64,000 nucleotides of DNA from Hygrocybe punicea (Eukaryota; Basidiomycota; Agaricomycetes; Agaricales; Hygrophoraceae). This document shows positions 34,902 to 45,989 of the stretch, piece after piece. The position numbers and the translations under genes are program-made. How positions within the stretch are numbered: the first letter of the stretch is position 1; the number at the start of each line of letters is the position of its first letter. Location: the NCBI GenBank assembly GCA_963556145.1, contig OY744466.1:2418001-2482000 (forward strand), given 5' to 3'. The notes beneath the pieces were generated by a model. That model searched no databases. It was not told where the DNA came from and was given only the letters and a program-made list of their open reading frames with translations.

Positions 34902-36279
34902 ACAGACTGTGGCAGACAATCCCAAGCCACAACCCGCTACCCGCAACATCTCATCCAGGCCAGGACATATCTGCTCACACTTCTATGTTGCTCTCCCCCC
35001 CTGGATGATCAGCAGCCCCATTGGGCTCCTCCTATGACCTCCCTGGCACATCAACGGCTCTGTTTGGCCCTACCGACACCTCAACTGGCCCATCAACCAC
35101 CCCATTCAACCCCACTCATGTTCCCTATGGCCAATCAACAGCCTCGTTCGGCCCCCCCCACTCCTCCACTGACCAATCTACAAACTCATGGAGCCCCACC
35201 TACACCCCCGCTAATCAATTTATGGCCCCATCAGGCCCCGCCTATGCCCCCCATAGTCCATCAATGGATCCATTATTCCCCACCAACATCCCCGCCATGC
35301 CTTCAACGGCTCCGATTCCCATCAAGAGGACTCCCGACCCCGACCCCTTCCCAACTGATTTCGACTTCGACAACCTCCCCAACTCATCCAACCTGGTGTT
35401 AGACCTTCCCCCCTTCACTACCCCACCATCAACCACCACTGCCGCTGGTCCCTTGACCACCTGAGAATTTTTACAGATTCCACCACTGTCTTCGTCATGA
35501 AGTGACAGCCCGTTCAGCTGTGGATCTCCATGGGGAGATTCCAGCTCTGGCTCTGAGGCTGAGCGGCTCACGCATTGAGCACAAACCATGGCACTACAAA
35601 CCCCGCCCTTTCACCGGTTTGGCACTATTCGCAGTGTCTCCGATTCTGAGGCCTCTTCCCCTTCGCCCAGTGTCTGGCCATCAACTACCACCCCCCCCTC
35701 TTCCTCGTTGTGCCAACCTCACAAACGCACCAATAACATGGTCAGTCCTTTTGACAATCACCTCGAAGTCATGCAACACCTATCTGACACAATGCATCAT
35801 TGTGATACTGCCAAGAAATGCCGTGTCGATCTTCTCTTTCAACAGGAAGATCAAAAGGTTGTGCAGAAGGAGGCTGATCGTCATCATGAGATACAGGAGA
35901 GAGAGGCGAGTCGTAAGCATGAGGTGGAGGTGGGTGAGGTGAACCGTCAGCATGAGATAGAGAAAATCTGTATTCAGGCACACAAGGACTGGCTTTCCTT
36001 AGCCTTGAAGATTGAACTTGCCAGACTTCAAGTGGAAGCGGACCAGCTTAGGGTCAAGCAGGCAGAGTTGACAGGGGAGAAATCCTCTTTGGAGCAAACT
36101 GATTAAGTATATCATACTGTATATGTCATGCCCTCTTTCTACATGCCCCTTCCCTCTCTCCATGTGGTGTACTTTTTTTTTAAATACATGTCACTGTCCT
36201 CCCCATTGATGAACCAATCATTGAACTGGATATGAACCAACTACTGAACTAGATACCATAGTCAAGACTGTGGAACCAA

Positions 36280-37953
36280 TTACAAATTCTGTGCAATCCC
36301 AGCCAGGCATTCATGGAATGCTTTTCCTGCAGCAGCAGCAGTATCATTAAAGTCAGTGGCATCCTCCTCACCCTCACCATCTCCAACATTAAAATATTCC
36401 TCGTGCTCCTCTTCATATCCTTCATGGTCACCAACATCATTTCTGGCCCAATCAGTTGTATCCTTCAACCCCAGCTCCTCAATCCGAATAATTAAATTGT
36501 GCAGAATAAGGCAACAGCGCACCCAAAGATTGACATAGTTGAATTTTCTCTGATCTTGAATTTGAAAGCGTAATTCCCGTAAAGAGGCAAATCGGCCCTT
36601 CAGAGAACCAAAGAGGTGCTCAGACCGTACATGAATCTGATATCTCTAGTTAGCAAGTGTGTGATAATAAGACAAAAGCATACTGTAGACAAGTGGAAAT
36701 CAAATTTCCTCTGGAATGGAGTAAGGCTTCCTCTTGCAGGCTTCTTGAAAGGTGGGATACACCAAATGCGACATGGATATGCAGAATCTGCCCACATCCA
36801 CTCATTTGCAGCAAAGAAAGACTCCGGTTCCTGGGCAATACAAGCAGTTGAAAAGGCAATGGAGTCATGGATGCTTCCAACCAAGCCAACAACATAGTCC
36901 ACAATTTGCAAATTGTGTGGGAGGCCAATAACCTGAAGCAAATACCAGAGAATGCATCAGACAATAAAATATAATAAAAAAGAACCTGGCAATTAAGAGA
37001 GTAATTGCATTTCCTGTCATAAAAGGACTCTCCATGTAGTTCAGGCTTCTGAAAGAGGGGGAAGCATGTTCCATCACCAACTAAATATCCATCTCTCCAC
37101 TGTGGCCCAGTCTTTCTCTCCACCCACTCCTTTGCCTTAGCCTTCTCAAGCACACAATGAGGGTCCTGGGCATTCCAATGTATAGCATCATCATGAAGGG
37201 CAGCAATGGCAATCATAACTCAATTACTGCAATTATGAACTGTACCCACAGAGACACCAGCCCAATCGGCTATATCTTCTGTGGTTGCAGCATTGCCATA
37301 GTGGCCAGCATGATTCAAAAAAATGGCCAATTGTATCTTGACAGGGAGTTGGCGTTCGGATCCAAAGATAGGATGGTTTTCGACGAGTTTAACTAGTTTG
37401 TCGAAGACATCAGGGTTGACCTGGAGTTTTTTTGCGAAAACGACGAGGATTGTTAAGAGCCCACTCATCAAGAAGATGGAGCTGAGGGGCATGAGAGGAG
37501 CGAGTACGAGTTCTGAGAACACAAGCCTTCTGGACTTCATCTTCAAGGACACCAATAAGAGAAGAGATGATCAGACAGTTGGTTGGAACTGGAGTCAAAC
37601 ATGTCAATTGAACTATCAGAGAGAGGATCAAGAGCAGAGAAGTTGTCAGAGAAGGAATCAGACATGGTAAGGTCAGAATCAGAATCAGAGTCAGGTATTT
37701 CTTTAATAAGTTCTTCAAGCAGATCGCCAACCAGATCATAGTATTTCCTCCAGGCGAGGTCACTTTTAATCTGATTGAGGGTTTTAAAGCAGTTGTTGAC
37801 GGTGGGATTGACAAGGCATGAGGGATACAGATCAAGGAAAGTACTCCGGTTGTTCACAATCAGCTGTGTATTTATATGACTATCTCTATCTGTCAAAGTG
37901 GTGACAGCTACAGCTAGGGTGCGGAGAAAGATACCATATATAGACATAACCAA
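36280..37953 (-). pseudogene. PIF/Harbinger (HARBI1-like) DDE transposase
   Basis: The gene begins in the right inverted repeat (ATG 37953). An acidic Ser-rich N-terminal exon is followed by a helix-turn-helix region (RQLPVKIQLAIFLNHAGHYG, TTEDIADWAGVSVGTVHNCS around 37330-37220). The catalytic core comes next: GYLVGDGTCFPLFQKPELHG (first D), then IVDYVVGLVGSIHDSIAF (second D), WMWADSAYPCRIWC and a C-terminal IRxEHLFGSLKGRF segment (around 36620-36590). The order and spacing are those of PIF/Harbinger nucleases. Conserved blocks are spread over two or more frames; several introns are plausible (for example around 37000-36915), but frame breaks cannot be excluded, so I mark it as probably degenerate. 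Confidence 0.7.
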
Positions 37954-38081
37954 CTAGAAATGTTATTATATAATATGCACATGTGGCGGTTTTTGACTGA
38001 TTAACTGATGGGTCTATATATGGCCATATCTACCTAATTTGGCTTCAGGGTACCTACAAGGACTTTCAGCAGGAACCGTGT
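37932..38081 (-). repeat. Right terminal inverted repeat of the PIF/Harbinger element
   Basis: This is the reverse complement of the left end 23974-24072, with an extra 48-bp segment (about 38006-38053). Confidence 0.75.
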
Positions 38082-38199
38082 AGGCAAACTTGAGGTCCGC
38101 TATTGTCTTCTAAAAAACGCGAGGTACAAGTGTAAATTAGAATTAAGTCTATGTATGAATTGGGTGAGTTAAGGTCAGGAGCTTCTCAGCCTCAACCTT

Positions 38200-39030
38200 C
38201 ACTTGTTGTCTCTGAGATAGGCCGCTGCTCCCCTCAGAGCAGCTCCCTTTTTTGTTCTTTTGGAATCTTTCCTTGTCTTTCTTTCTTCCTTCCCTTTGAC
38301 CCAGTATGAATTGCACCCTGTTCAACTGCCATCCTCCAATGCCCTGACTATGCTTCCAAAGCCTATGCACCAGCTCGTGCCCCCTTCGTCAATGCCACTA
38401 CTACTGACGAACAAGCTGTGCAACTTCTAATAAACGTATGGATGACAGGCAACAACCTTGAGAGACAAAAATGGCAAGAGCAACGCCAGAATGACCTTGC
38501 TATTGAAGCAGACGAGATCCTCCATGAACAAGAAGCCACTGAACAACGGGCGATAGCACTCACCCTAGAACAAGAGACTCTATGCAAAGATGAAATGAAA
38601 AAGAACAAGATGAAGTACATCCCAATCCCGAACTGACCCATGCCCACCACCGCACCTGTTTTCCCATCCAACTACGTCGTCAAAAAACTGGAAAAGGGCC
38701 ATTATGTCGGATTATGGTATTATACCAACCATGGCCTTGATGATGCCATGAAAACCGACAACATGGTGGATGACGACACCATGGTTATATCCTGCAATCC
38801 TGACAGATCCACCTCCTGGGTCCCCGCAACTGCCTCCTGCAACTCCAACAAAGTCATCAACGACAAGGACATACCTTGGGAGGATTTTTGCCAGACAGTG
38901 ATGCCTGTGGCATCTCACCATACCTTCACCACAGGGTGCCTATGACATCTCCATCATTGACGAGCAAGTCATGCGCAAAACCAAGGATGAAGTGTACTGA
39001 GAAGACCATAAACTCAGGGACAATGAGAGG
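38200..39030 (+). pseudogene. Remnant of an agaricomycete mobile-element-associated protein
   Basis: Two ORF pieces in succession (38418-38636 and 38640-38945) encode a charged helix (QEQRQNDLAIEADEILHEQE) and then SNYVVKKLEKGHYVGLWYYT with STSWVPATASCNSNKVINDK. This is a segment very frequent beside retroelements in mushrooms. A TGA after IPIPN, a frame change near 38905 and another stop at 38998 show decay. No function is assigned. Confidence 0.45.
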
Positions 39031-39121
39031 GATTTTCGTGTGCATATCCCCTCCCATCCTCCTTCCATCATCAACTGATCTTTTTGCCCTGCTCTATGTC
39101 ACACCCTTTCCACACACCCTA

Positions 39122-39190
39122 ATTACGAGTTCTTTTAATTTATTAAAAGACTCATTCTTTATCAGACCTGGTTCAGTGAGGATTCGTAAT
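39122..39190 (-). repeat. About 70-bp hairpin element, copy c
   Basis: Starts attacgagttcttttaattt and ends gttcagtgaggattcgtaat, with an internal hairpin cttttaatttattaaaag. Three more copies lie at 43486-43558 (same strand), 53103-53171 and 54797-54865 (opposite strand). Confidence 0.65.
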
Positions 39191-40020
39191 TAATCAATTA
39201 ATTGATTAATTAATTAATAAAGTTGATCGCCTATAGACAAAAATTTTTTGGGCAAGAGATATGATTCTACTTCTGATACTAGAAAATAACACCATGTTGG
39301 GGCCATGTTTGGACAAGCTTATATAAGCATCCAGATATGGGTTGTCTCAGAAAATACAAACTACCTTCCAATTATATTCAAAATATTCATACTGACTTCA
39401 ATTCTTATCAGAATTAGCTGAAAATTGAACTGCTGACTAATGTAACCATTTCGGGCTAGGTGTCACAGTCACATGTGACCAATCTAACCATATAAGGTAA
39501 TTTTTAATATTATATACCAAATTTTACACGGATCGCAATAGTGACTGTCACATGTGACTGGTCTAATCGTATAAGGCAATTATATAGAACATTTGCTAAA
39601 TTTCATATTGATTATCATTAATATTCATTGCATGTTACAAATATAATTATATAACATAATCATACAAATTTTATCATATGTTTTGGTTCATGTAATCTTA
39701 TTTGAGCTTTAGTAAACAAATACAAATAGATATAAACAAAGACAAACAATATGCTTTTTTATGACTGTTATCACTGGACATTTATGAGAGATGTTGCAAT
39801 TTAGTCACATAACAAACAAATACAAATAAATAAACCCAATATGGTTAGATTATATTGTATTCTAATTTTAGTTTTGGTCAATTTTCTTATATAATCATGA
39901 CTATGTAATCATTAGTCAGATCATCATTTGAACCCAGATTTTGAACCTTATTGCACTTCTGCCTTTTGAACCTGAACCACCACCTTCCCCATTTGGTGTG
40001 TTAAGTCCGCGTTTTTTGAA

Positions 40021-40640
40021 CCTTTTTGGCTCATTTAAGCTCAGTTTTTCATATTCAGACTCCGAAAAAATGTTTTCTGGATCAGGTGATGTGCCCGGAC
40101 CATTCAGGGTCCAATGCTGACATAATCTTTCTCTTTCTAGACATAAAAGTTGAAAATTCTTCAGATTTTTGTGCTTTTTATTTCCTGTGGCTCTGTTTTA
40201 TTTGCTGCACCACTGGTAATGTCTTCAATTTGTATATCTTATGGTTTGTTAACATAATCTATCATTTTAGAGCCCATCTCCCTTTCAATTTTCAAAGTAT
40301 GTGTAAATTTTGCATTGTTTCATCTTTTTGGCTTGTTTAAGCTCATTTTTCCATATTCAGGCTCTGATGAAAAGTGATCTGGATCAGGTGATGTGCCCAG
40401 ACCATTCAAGGTCCAATGCTGACATAATATTTGCTATTTTAGAACAAAAAGTCAAAAATTCTTCTGATTTTTATGCTTTTTTTTTTCTCTGGCTGTGTTT
40501 TGTATCTTGGACCACTGGTAATGTCTTTTATTGGGGTAAATTATCATTAGTTGACATAATCTATCATTTGATAGCCAACCTCCCTGTCAACATTCAAAGT
40601 ATGTGGAAATTTCACATTTTGTTACCTTTTTAGATTGCAT
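40021..40640 (+). repeat. Tandem duplication of about 300 bp
   Basis: The sequence from about 40021 recurs from about 40319 (shared words ctggatcaggtgatgtgccc and ggtccaatgctgacataat), about 85-90 % identical by eye. A third, short partial copy begins near 40620. Confidence 0.6.
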
Positions 40641-41534
40641 AAGCTCATTTCTTAACCTACAGTTTTACAGTGGATCTTTTCTGCCTCAGGTATGAATCTC
40701 TTACCCTCTATGATCAAATGTTTACATTATATAGCCTTAAAATGCAAAGTTTTCTGGATTTTTTTGATTTTTACTACTTCATGTGCTGGAATTTGTATTG
40801 GTCTGTTGTTTATTCATCTTCTCCAGATATATTTGACATATCCATATTATCATCCAGCTTTTATTTTCAAAAAAACTATAAACCTGTTCAGAAAAATGTT
40901 AAAATTGTCATCATTGTCATAATGTCTTATGATTTTTCTCATTGCAATGTCTTGGGCACAATGTGCTGTCATTGGGATTGGCCTTGTGCCTCCTACAAGT
41001 GTCATACAAAATGTTCATGTCACACCAGCTGTCTCTGTCATACAAAATGTCATTCTATGCCCTGTTACTTTGAATTTATATAAAGACAATTTGCCAAAGT
41101 ATGAAAATCCCACTAGTTTACCATGTTTAATCCCATTTCATCAAATTGGTCTCCAGTCCACTTCTTCCTCCACATCACCAAACCCTGAAAAAATCAGAAA
41201 TATCCACAACAGCACTAAATTTGTTCTTTCTAGTTGTCAATCAGCTCATCCCTGTCTTCTATTTGAACTATATGCCAGAGTCATCTTAAACATCTTTGAT
41301 TTGCTTTCTGAGTATCATTGTACAACCAGCATTGCTAAAAAGTGTATGAATATTAAGTTGAAACTTCAACAGAATCTGTTCAGAAAACATGACTTCAGAG
41401 CTTACTTGATATATGTAACAAAACTACCTATATTAGTAAATAGAGCAATACTGCTGTTTGACTTAGTTCTACATCATGTTCTAGCTGTCCAAATGTCTGT
41501 TCACCATATTTGCAATAAAACTTCGCAATAATAT

Positions 41535-42666
41535 GACATTTTCAAGTCTGAAAATATACCTTTCAGTGCTAACATTGATATTGAATGTATTGGTGGAGGG
41601 AGAGCAAATATATTCTCATTTGATGAACTAATGCCAGCTTCAACCAATAACAATGTAAGTATGGATGTAGCTATTCCACTCTTACATGCCAAAAAGTGAA
41701 ACACTCTCCCTGGAATCATCACCTGAAAAGTCACTTCTAACTGTAAATCACCCATTTGAACTGTTGATTCCAAAATTGACCATTGCCAATTTGAAAGTCA
41801 TTGCAGCTCATCATAGCATTCTTGTTCACTCAAAAATGAATCAGGCATCAATTCAAACTGCAATACAGAATCATATATGCTCCAACTGTCCTGAATTTGT
41901 ATCAATCTTTGAATGTATTGATGAAGAAGTGATTGCAATTCACAAGAAAAGCTTACACCAGAGCAGTCAATAAATTAAAGCACAACATCCTGACAAATAT
42001 GCACAACAAAATCTAGCAGCTGTGCAGAAATTTCACAATGAACACCCTGATAAGCATGCCAAACAAAATCTGGTAGCTGTGCAGAAATTTCAGTGTGAAA
42101 ATCCAGAGAAACATGGCAAACAAAATCTGGCAGCTGTACAAAGATTTCGGAGTGAAAATCCTGACAAGCATTCCAAACCACATCTAGCAGCTGTTCAGAA
42201 ATTTCAAAGTAAAAATCCAGAGAAACATGACCAACAAAATCTGGCAGCTGTCCAGAAATTTCATCTCAAACATCCTGAGAAGCATGCAACACAAAACCTT
42301 GCAGCTGTACAACAATTTCACCTGCAACATCCAGAGAAGCATGCAACACAAAACCTTGTAGCTGTACAGAAGTTTCACCTCAAACATCCTGAGAAACATT
42401 CAATACAAAACCTTGCAGCTGTTACAAAGTTCAAAGTTGATAATCATGACAAGCATCTGCAGCACACATTAAATGCAGTTAGAAGACATAACATGAACCA
42501 CCCTGAGCAGCATGCACAAACAAATCAGACTTCTGTTCAGACATACAGAGATAATATTCAATTCCCTCCTGATCTACCTTCAGCAAAATTGCAATACACC
42601 ATTATTTCAGGATTTTGTGGTGATACCTCTCCCAACAAATTTATTGAATCTGGATGTCATGATTAG
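41535..42666 (+). pseudogene. Helitron-like protein N-terminal fragment with 19-residue tandem repeats
   Basis: The frame 41686-41973, after one TAA (41971-41973), continues in the same frame to 42666. It has a short N-terminal block (PFELLIPKLTIANLKVIAAH), then about ten 19-residue repeats of consensus KFHLKHPEKHATQNLAAVQ. It ends with a segment (YTIISGFCGDTSPNKFIESG) that resembles the region before the helicase-type domains of agaricomycete Helitron proteins. The frame ends right after it (GCHD stop), and no Rep or helicase part is present. The assignment to Helitron rests on that last segment only. The repeat protein itself has no known role. Confidence 0.45.
42028..42540 (+). repeat. 57-bp coding tandem repeat, nine units
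   Basis: Units start at 42028, 42085, 42142, 42199, 42256, 42313, 42370, 42427 and 42484, each encoding 19 residues with P-[ED]-K-H and L-x-A-V. A partial unit precedes 42028. There are no gaps between units. Confidence 0.85.
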
Positions 42667-43485
42667 CAGTCGTGTAATCAGTTCTTTGGGTCAAATGGTT
42701 GCACAATGTTGGCTGTAGCGGAGGTTTACATTTGAAGGGTCTTTTTTACAAGAGTGTTCTTTATTTGTGAAGGTGAGGTTTCAGGGATAAGGTTTGGGAA
42801 GTGTGGAGTTTTGTGAAGTTTTAGTTTGTCTGGTACAACTACTAGGAGGAAGTACAAGAGGTCAAAGTTAGGGATTTACATGCTCTTTGCTTGATGTCTT
42901 TTATACTCTTCACCCCCTCCCACAGCCTCCGTGAGTCGTATGAGCATCGACTCACTCTTAGTCGTTCTATGGGTGGACATGTCAGCTCTGCTGTGGTGTC
43001 TCATGTTTTTCATCACTGGAGCTGTGGTGTCAGCATGATCCGTTGCTGTGTGATCTTGGCCTGAAGCGTCGTAAGTGGGTCCATAGGAGGACACGTCACC
43101 TCGGCGACTTGATTCATTGCTATTGTTGCCATGTGATGTGTTACTGCTGCGGATCGTGGGAGGTCAGAATGCTTCAAACGTCGATAGGGGGATCTCGGGG
43201 TCAACCGTGCCATGGACTTGTCGTACTCCTTGGAATATCATTATGAGGAGGAATGCGTATACGATGATGACAGCGATAATGGCGGTGGCAATTGATTGTG
43301 TCATGATTTGGTTCTGGATGGATGTGGGCGGTGATAGTGAGAGTGGAATGTCTATTGTCTTTGTGTGAATGATGGAAGGAGTGATGCCGTTTGATGAAAA
43401 GCGAAATTGAATGTTTGGTCATGTGCGGGTTTTGTCGGTAGTTGCTGGCGAGTCGTTCTTGGTGATAGGGTCTTCTTGGTTGCGT

Positions 43486-43558
43486 ATTACAAGTTCTTTT
43501 AATTTATTATTAATAAAAGACTCTCTTGATCAGACCTGGTTCAGTGAGAGTTCATAAT
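43486..43558 (-). repeat. About 70-bp hairpin element, copy d
   Basis: Same family as 39122-39190, with a slightly longer loop (attattaat). Directly after it comes the sequence that forms the intact equivalent of the Tc1/mariner insertion site at 49406. Confidence 0.65.
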
Positions 43559-44050
43559 TAATTAAGTAATGTTCATCCATCGCCTATAGAGAAAATTTTT
43601 TTGGGCAAGAGGTATGATTCTACTTCTGATATTGGAAAATCAGAGACAGTTGGGGCCATGTGTGGACAAGCTTACATAAGCATCTGAATATGGGTTGCCT
43701 CAGAAAAGACAAATTACCTTCAAAATATATTTAAAATATTTATACCAGCCTCAATTCTTATCAGAATCAGCCAAAAAATTGAACTGCTGACTAATATAAC
43801 CATTTTGGGCAAGGTGTGACAGTCACCTGTGACCAATCTAACCATATAAGGTAATTTTTGACATTATATAGTAAATTTTTTGCTGATCATAATGGTGATA
43901 GTCATATGTGACCAGTCTAACCATATAAGGAAATTTTACACTATATATGCTAAATTTTGAGCTGATCACAGGAGTCATAGTCACATGTGACCACTGTTAC
44001 TATATATGGAAACATTAGCTATATGAGTAGAAATGAGCTTAACTCAGATG

Positions 44051-44548
44051 TGTTAGAGTTGTGCAGACAACTTCGAACAGAGTGGAGTTCATTGGAGCAT
44101 CAGAGGTACAAACTCTTAAAGCTGTACTGAGTAGGCACAAAGCGGAGCAGAGTTAGTCTGGAGGTTCAGACTAAGGATGCAGATAGTGAGCTTAAGGCAA
44201 AGCCTTAAGTTTGAGAGTGAAGAAGACAGAGGGTACTCTAGACGATTTTCAGGACAAAGATACAGGACATAGTAGTTGCTTATATACTAGTAAACTAATT
44301 GTTATGTCTTTGGTGATGAAAAGATGATAGGAACTCCGGCAGGAGTACTAGAATTGGGAGAAAGATAAAAGAGACAAAAGGTTGCTATATACAGTGACAA
44401 GTAAACCAAAGGGATGAGACAGATAGGAGTGCAAAAAAAGATAAGATAAGCTAGAAATGAAATGGAAAAGTACAGAGTGGAGATGGCCAGAGTTCATCGC
44501 AGTACATCGCAGTACATCAGAGTACATCAGAGTTGCATGAATATAACA
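44051..44548. mobile_element. Candidate solo LTR, 498 bp
   Basis: Begins TGTTAGAGTTG and ends GAATATAACA, flanked by agatg (44046-44050) and agata (44549-44553). The homologous place in the other repeat copy (around 53985-54000, ttaacccagatgatatactg) is uninterrupted, which independently shows an insertion here. Confidence 0.6.
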
Positions 44549-45989
44549 AGATAATGTACTGATATTTTTGCTTAAAACATAAAATTCAATGTGAATTCAC
44601 CATACATTATCTTATATGCTGATTATATATTTCAAGCAAAATCACTTATTGATGTTTATAATAATCATACAAATAAAAATCCAATAAAAGAAAAAAGACT
44701 TTGTTCATGCCATATGTAACATTAGCCCAATCATCAAGCATAGCTGTCTTCATACTGTCATCTTTTGTACAGCATATAAGGTCATGGAGAAGTAGGGTTG
44801 AACGAATGTAAGTCAATTGTTATCATACTGTTTGGGGGGCAGTTGTGTTTGACAGTTGACCTATTGCCTCCTAAACATTTCTTTTGTGGCTGAGAATATT
44901 ACATAATGATGCAGCATAGAAGACATGACAGTAAGAGAGGAGGTTGATGAATACTCAAGACACTCTATGTAGTTTTATTTTCTCTACTTTTTATATTGCT
45001 GAGGTGAGAGGTGGGCTTATTAGAACAATTGGCAGTATACAACATATGCTATATGTCGTATACCATATGTAACATGCTTTATGCAATTGTTTACTTCGTC
45101 ATAGAAGTGGAGATGGGAAAAAAAGAACTTGTTCATGCCATGCGCAGCACTGGCCCACTAAACAAGTACTCCTCTTGCCTCACATGCCACACCCCCCCAC
45201 TTCCCCATATTTGCACCATGCATGCCCCCCAATTGCTTCATGCATGCTACATCCCCTGTTTTTTTTTTCTTTCTTTTTTTGCACCATGCATGCCACACTG
45301 CTCCTTTTTGCATCACGCATGCCACACAATTTTGCCTTATGCATGCTCCTGCTCATCACACCATGCACCCTATTCTTACACAATAGGCTGACCAGTGATT
45401 GAATATAGCCCAAGCAAGTGGGTCTGCCACCTTGGCATCTCACCAGAATCGTGACTATAAGCAACCAGATGATTCCCGGCACAGATCTGCATCACAAGTA
45501 TGCTACCGCCAGACATCAGACAAAGGCTATAACGAAGGAGACTGGATTTTCGAGCGGGCACCAGCAGCGGGGGCTACTCTGCCTGCGCCAATGCCTCAGC
45601 CACCACCCCCACAAAATTGTCGAATGTGCTGCACTTTAAACATGGGACTGCCTCCACCACAGGTGTGCTCAGCGTATCAGCAAATCCCTGGTACTCCGCA
45701 ATGGTGCTGCCATCTGCAGCAACTTCCAATGAGTCACAGGCTGCAACAGCAGCAAACACGATGCTTGTCACCTCTGCTCGGGATGCATGCTCACAACTCA
45801 TGGTGCACAAGCATGCCCTTGCACTCAGAAGCCAACAGGCTCTCACACCATATAAACTGGATGTCTGGACAAACAGTGGGCCAATGGTCCAAATACTCAC
45901 ATCTACCACAAAGCATGTAAGCTGGATTCAACCTTGAGATACCCATCATCCCAGCCACCCAGACCCCCCCAAACAAAGACTCAATTACT

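Larger units (their letters stand above)
24087..36106 (+). pseudogene. MADF/Myb-like accessory protein gene of the PIF/Harbinger element, split by gypsy
   Basis: The upstream part (24087-24772) encodes the trihelix/MADF-like DNA-binding block common in agaricomycete elements: RTDRLIAWLEENPTDRIKLF, then KYHEICQSMRKTGAEL and INKDFPWYQRLHG. It stops at the gypsy LTR. The frame resumes after 34905 with LWQTIPSHNP, so removing 24773-34905 rejoins the codon for LHG-LWQT exactly. A Pro/Ser/Thr-rich linker follows (35021-35464). The C-terminal part (35588-36106) is a charged coiled coil (QKEADRHHEIQEREASRKHE). Other damage: an extra base near 24500 shifts the frame, and a TGA near 35009 breaks the linker. 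The protein probably bound the element ends together with the transposase. It is dead in this copy. Confidence 0.7.
23974..38081. mobile_element. PIF/Harbinger-like DNA transposon with two genes, interrupted by a gypsy retrotransposon
   Basis: Left end 23974-24072 and right end 37932-38081 are inverted copies: acgcggttcctgctgaaagt, then (after a 48-bp segment present only on the right) ttaatcagtc and the long match through ataataacatttctagttgg. Between them lie a MADF/Myb-like gene on + and a DDE transposase on -, convergent, which is the standard PIF/Harbinger pair. Both genes begin just inside the inverted ends, so the repeat probably supplies both promoters. Without the 10.1-kb gypsy insertion the element would be about 4 kb. 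I did not find the usual 3-bp target duplication. Confidence 0.72.
39122..45167. mobile_element. AT-rich composite repeat block, first copy
   Basis: The block shares its right end (ggcccactaaacaag, 45152-45166) and long internal stretches (39230-39620, 43570-44040, 44560-45160) with the block at 48339-54790. It holds a tandem duplication, a Helitron-like coding fragment, a solo LTR and two copies of a 68-73 bp hairpin element. I cannot assign a class. It has no transposase of its own in view. Confidence 0.5.

Noticed and set aside
42022..42540. CRISPR-like array
   Set aside because: The repeats are contiguous 57-bp coding units without unique spacers, in a eukaryotic genome.
42713..43490. 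Possible solo LTR starting TGTAGCGGAGG
   Set aside because: The TG...CA ends can be drawn, but no target duplication or second copy is visible, and the right end merges with the hairpin element.
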